The translations under genes were made by a program, and so were the position numbers. Positions 4,682 through 6,359 of a stretch of DNA of 6,359 nt are shown in pieces. Position 1 is the stretch's first letter, and every line of letters starts with the position of its first letter. Source of the stretch: Ignavibacteria bacterium (GTDB lineage Bacteria > Bacteroidota > Ignavibacteria > Ignavibacteriales > Ignavibacteriaceae); NCBI GenBank assembly GCA_029863735.1, contig JAOTUT010000096.1, forward strand, positions 1 through 6,359, written 5' to 3'. The notes under the pieces were generated by a model, which was not told where the DNA came from, did no database searches, and was given only the letters and a program-made list of their open reading frames with translations.

Positions 4682-6359
4682 TTAAGATTTTGCAACCAAT
4701 TTATTTTCAGTGTAGTATTTAACTTTTTGAATAAACTCCTGACTGTCAATCGGTTTGGGGATATAGTCAGTTGCACCGGCATCAAGGCATTTTTCTCTGT
4801 CACCTTTCATTGCAAATGCAGTCAGAGCGACAATTGCTGTGTCTTTATATTCTTTTAGTTCCCTGATTTTTCGGGTTGCTTCAAAACCGTTCATGACGGG
4901 CATTTGCATATCCATTAAAATCAAGTCATAATGTTGCTGCTTAACAGCGTCGAGGGCTTCCTGTCCATTTTCAACTACCACAATTGAGTCGAAATCATTT
5001 TTCTTAAGTAGACGAGTGACAATTATCTGAGAATGCTTGTAGTCTTCAACGAGTAAAATTTTAACAGTATCTTTTTTCTCTTTAACCTCTTCCTGAGTGG
5101 CAGGCTCATCATATCTGTTTATCATTTCTTCGATTGACTTCTGCAATTCGTCTAAGCTGGTGCTCCTTTTTTGTAAAAGGTTTTCGAACAGTCCATCAAT
5201 TCGTTTAATATCATCTTCAAAATTTTCTTTACCTGTATAGATAATAATAGGCAGATTTTTAAATTGCTCGTTGGATTTGATACTCTCAATCAACTCAATT
5301 CCATCTATCTCCGGCATATCAAGATCGATAATTGCAAGATCTAATTGATTATTTTGAATTGAATCAATTACCTGTGAAGAATCTGAAAAAGCTAAAGCTT
5401 TGAATCCATTTCTCTCTACAGCTTCTTTGAGAAGATTGAGACTTGGGATATCATCATCAACAAGCAGTACGGTAGAATCTTTTCGAAGCCGATAGTTTGT
5501 GAGTACTTCAATAAGATATTTATAGTTAATGGGTTTCACGAAATACTCAACAGCACCCATCAAAAATGCTTTTTGTTGTTCAGCTTCCACAGAGCAAATA
5601 ATTACAGGAGTGGTCTTTGCATTTTTTATTTCCCGAATTTGTTGAAGTAGTTCGAGACCATTTGCATCCGGTAAAACAATATCCATAAGTATTGCAAGGA
5701 AACGATCCTTTTTAAGAATTCTCAATGTTTGTTCGGCCGAATTTACTATTGTTGGTTCATATCCCCACTTATTCAAATAATTAGAAAGCAATTTGGATGT
5801 AGCATAATCATCTTCTACTACAAGTACTTTGTTCGTAAAATCGGGTTTTGGTAAGCTGCTTATTTGTTTTTCAATGATTGTAATTTCCTCTACAGGTACT
5901 ATAAGATTGAATGTCGTCCCTTTGCCAATTGTGCTGGTAACATCTAACTCACCATTCAGAAAATTAACATATCTATTCACGAGAGTTAAACCTAGCCCTG
6001 TGGTATTTCCAACCGTTGTAATGTATTGATCAGCCAGTGCGAAAGGGGAGTAAATGTTTTTCAATTTTTCTGATGCTATTCCAACTCCGGTATCAGAAAT
6101 TCTAATACTTAGCCTGTTTTTTTCCGGTGATAATACTGAAACACTTATTTTGCCTTTTTCAGTAAGACGAAGTGAATTAGTGATCAGATTTAAAATTATG
6201 TAATGCAGCTTTTGCGAATTACATTTTACTGATTCAGGTAATCCTTTATCAATATTTGAAATAATTTCAATTCTGTTCCTATAAACTTTATCATCAAACT
6301 GTTTAAGAAGATCATTAAAGAACTGCTCGATGTTAATTTCGGAAATTTCTGTTGCGCTT
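4682..6359 (-). CDS. Hybrid sensor histidine kinase with three receiver domains (N-terminus beyond right edge)
   Basis: The frame stays open to the right edge, giving 558 residues; a TTG at 6064 is internal, not the start. Numbering begins at the window edge. Residues about 1-35 look like the end of the DHp helices; the phospho-accepting His is outside. The ATPase domain spans about 40-156, with N-box NLITNSLRLT (57-66), G1 box DTGVGI (89-94) and G2 box TGLGL (120-124). Receiver 1 (about 177-285) has acidic pocket E182/D183/D184, phospho-Asp D226, S256 and K275. Receiver 2 (about 297-413) has D301-D303, D345, T375 and K397, the last in LQKR rather than the usual KP. Receiver 3 (about 432-550) has E438/D439, D483, T513 and K535. 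All three keep the phosphorylation residues. There is no HPt, DNA-binding or enzymatic output domain at the C-terminus, so a phosphorelay would need a separate HPt protein. The signal sensed cannot be judged from this part. Confidence 0.93.
   Translation of the reverse strand, partial: SATEISEINIEQFFNDLLKQFDDKVYRNRIEIISNIDKGLPESVKCNSQKLHYIILNLITNSLRLTEKGKISVSVLSPEKNRLSIRISDTGVGIASEKLKNIYSPFALADQYITTVGNTTGLGLTLVNRYVNFLNGELDVTSTIGKGTTFNLIVPVEEITIIEKQISSLPKPDFTNKVLVVEDDYATSKLLSNYLNKWGYEPTIVNSAEQTLRILKKDRFLAILMDIVLPDANGLELLQQIREIKNAKTTPVIICSVEAEQQKAFLMGAVEYFVKPINYKYLIEVLTNYRLRKDSTVLLVDDDIPSLNLLKEAVERNGFKALAFSDSSQVIDSIQNNQLDLAIIDLDMPEIDGIELIESIKSNEQFKNLPIIIYTGKENFEDDIKRIDGLFENLLQKRSTSLDELQKSIEEMINRYDEPATQEEVKEKKDTVKILLVEDYKHSQIIVTRLLKKNDFDSIVVVENGQEALDAVKQQHYDLILMDMQMPVMNGFEATRKIRELKEYKDTAIVALTAFAMKGDREKCLDAGATDYIPKPIDSQEFIQKVKYYTENKLVAKS

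Noticed and set aside
4600..4803. Extended gltX reading frame adding 68 residues upstream
   Set aside because: It overlaps the kinase gene by about 120 bp, the extra residues do not resemble GluRS, and the conserved N-terminal motif begins right after the ATG at 4599.
5829..6029. 66-codon plus-strand frame opposite the kinase
   Set aside because: It is antisense to the ATPase-receiver junction of the kinase, and the hydrophobic residues follow from the complementary codons.
6062..6064. TTG as start of a separate response-regulator gene
   Set aside because: The same frame continues upstream to the window edge and encodes the N and G1 boxes of a histidine kinase ATPase domain, so the TTG is an internal Leu codon.

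Overview
The window is AT-rich and gene-dense. It looks like a chromosomal segment from the Bacteroidota/Chlorobi/Ignavibacteriota (FCB) group. That placement is an inference from three things: a -33/-7 promoter of the TTG...TAnnTTTG type before the tRNA gene, AT-rich spacers, and a long hybrid histidine kinase with several receiver domains. No phage, transposase or CRISPR genes are present.

Left part (1-601, all minus strand). A tRNA-Leu(CAA) gene with an encoded CCA end is followed by a decayed second copy of its own 3' end. That copy carries a 22-bp insert made of two tiny hairpins, placed exactly inside the T-loop. A hairpin with a short T-run follows. Next comes the N-terminal part of a membrane-anchored protein that runs off the left edge. 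It resembles the leader of rhodanese-like proteins and has no ATG, GTG or well-placed TTG start; the best ribosome-binding geometry points to an ATC codon.

Middle part (602-1420). A 315-bp divergent spacer holds the tRNA promoter on the minus strand. On the plus strand it holds a perfect 13-bp palindrome (TGTCGC-A-GCGACA) followed at once by an 11-bp direct repeat with a 12-bp period. Together these resemble an operator region. They precede two unrecognised 68-codon genes in tandem. The first is extremely acidic and behind a near-ideal Shine-Dalgarno sequence; the second is ordinary in charge. A hairpin with T-runs on both sides ends this unit and the converging synthetase operon.

Right part (1421-6359, minus strand). 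In transcription order: the 3' part of a hybrid sensor kinase (ATPase domain plus three receiver domains, N-terminus beyond the right edge), then gltX (glutamyl-tRNA synthetase), then glnS (glutaminyl-tRNA synthetase). gltX and glnS are 17 bp apart and very likely one operon. Having both enzymes implies that Gln-tRNA(Gln) is made directly. The kinase is 82 bp upstream in the same direction, and nothing in the sequence links its function to the synthetases.

The least explained items are the T-loop double-hairpin insert in the tRNA remnant, the small-protein pair with its operator-like region, and the missing standard start codon of the leftmost gene. None amounts to a clearly new system on this evidence alone.
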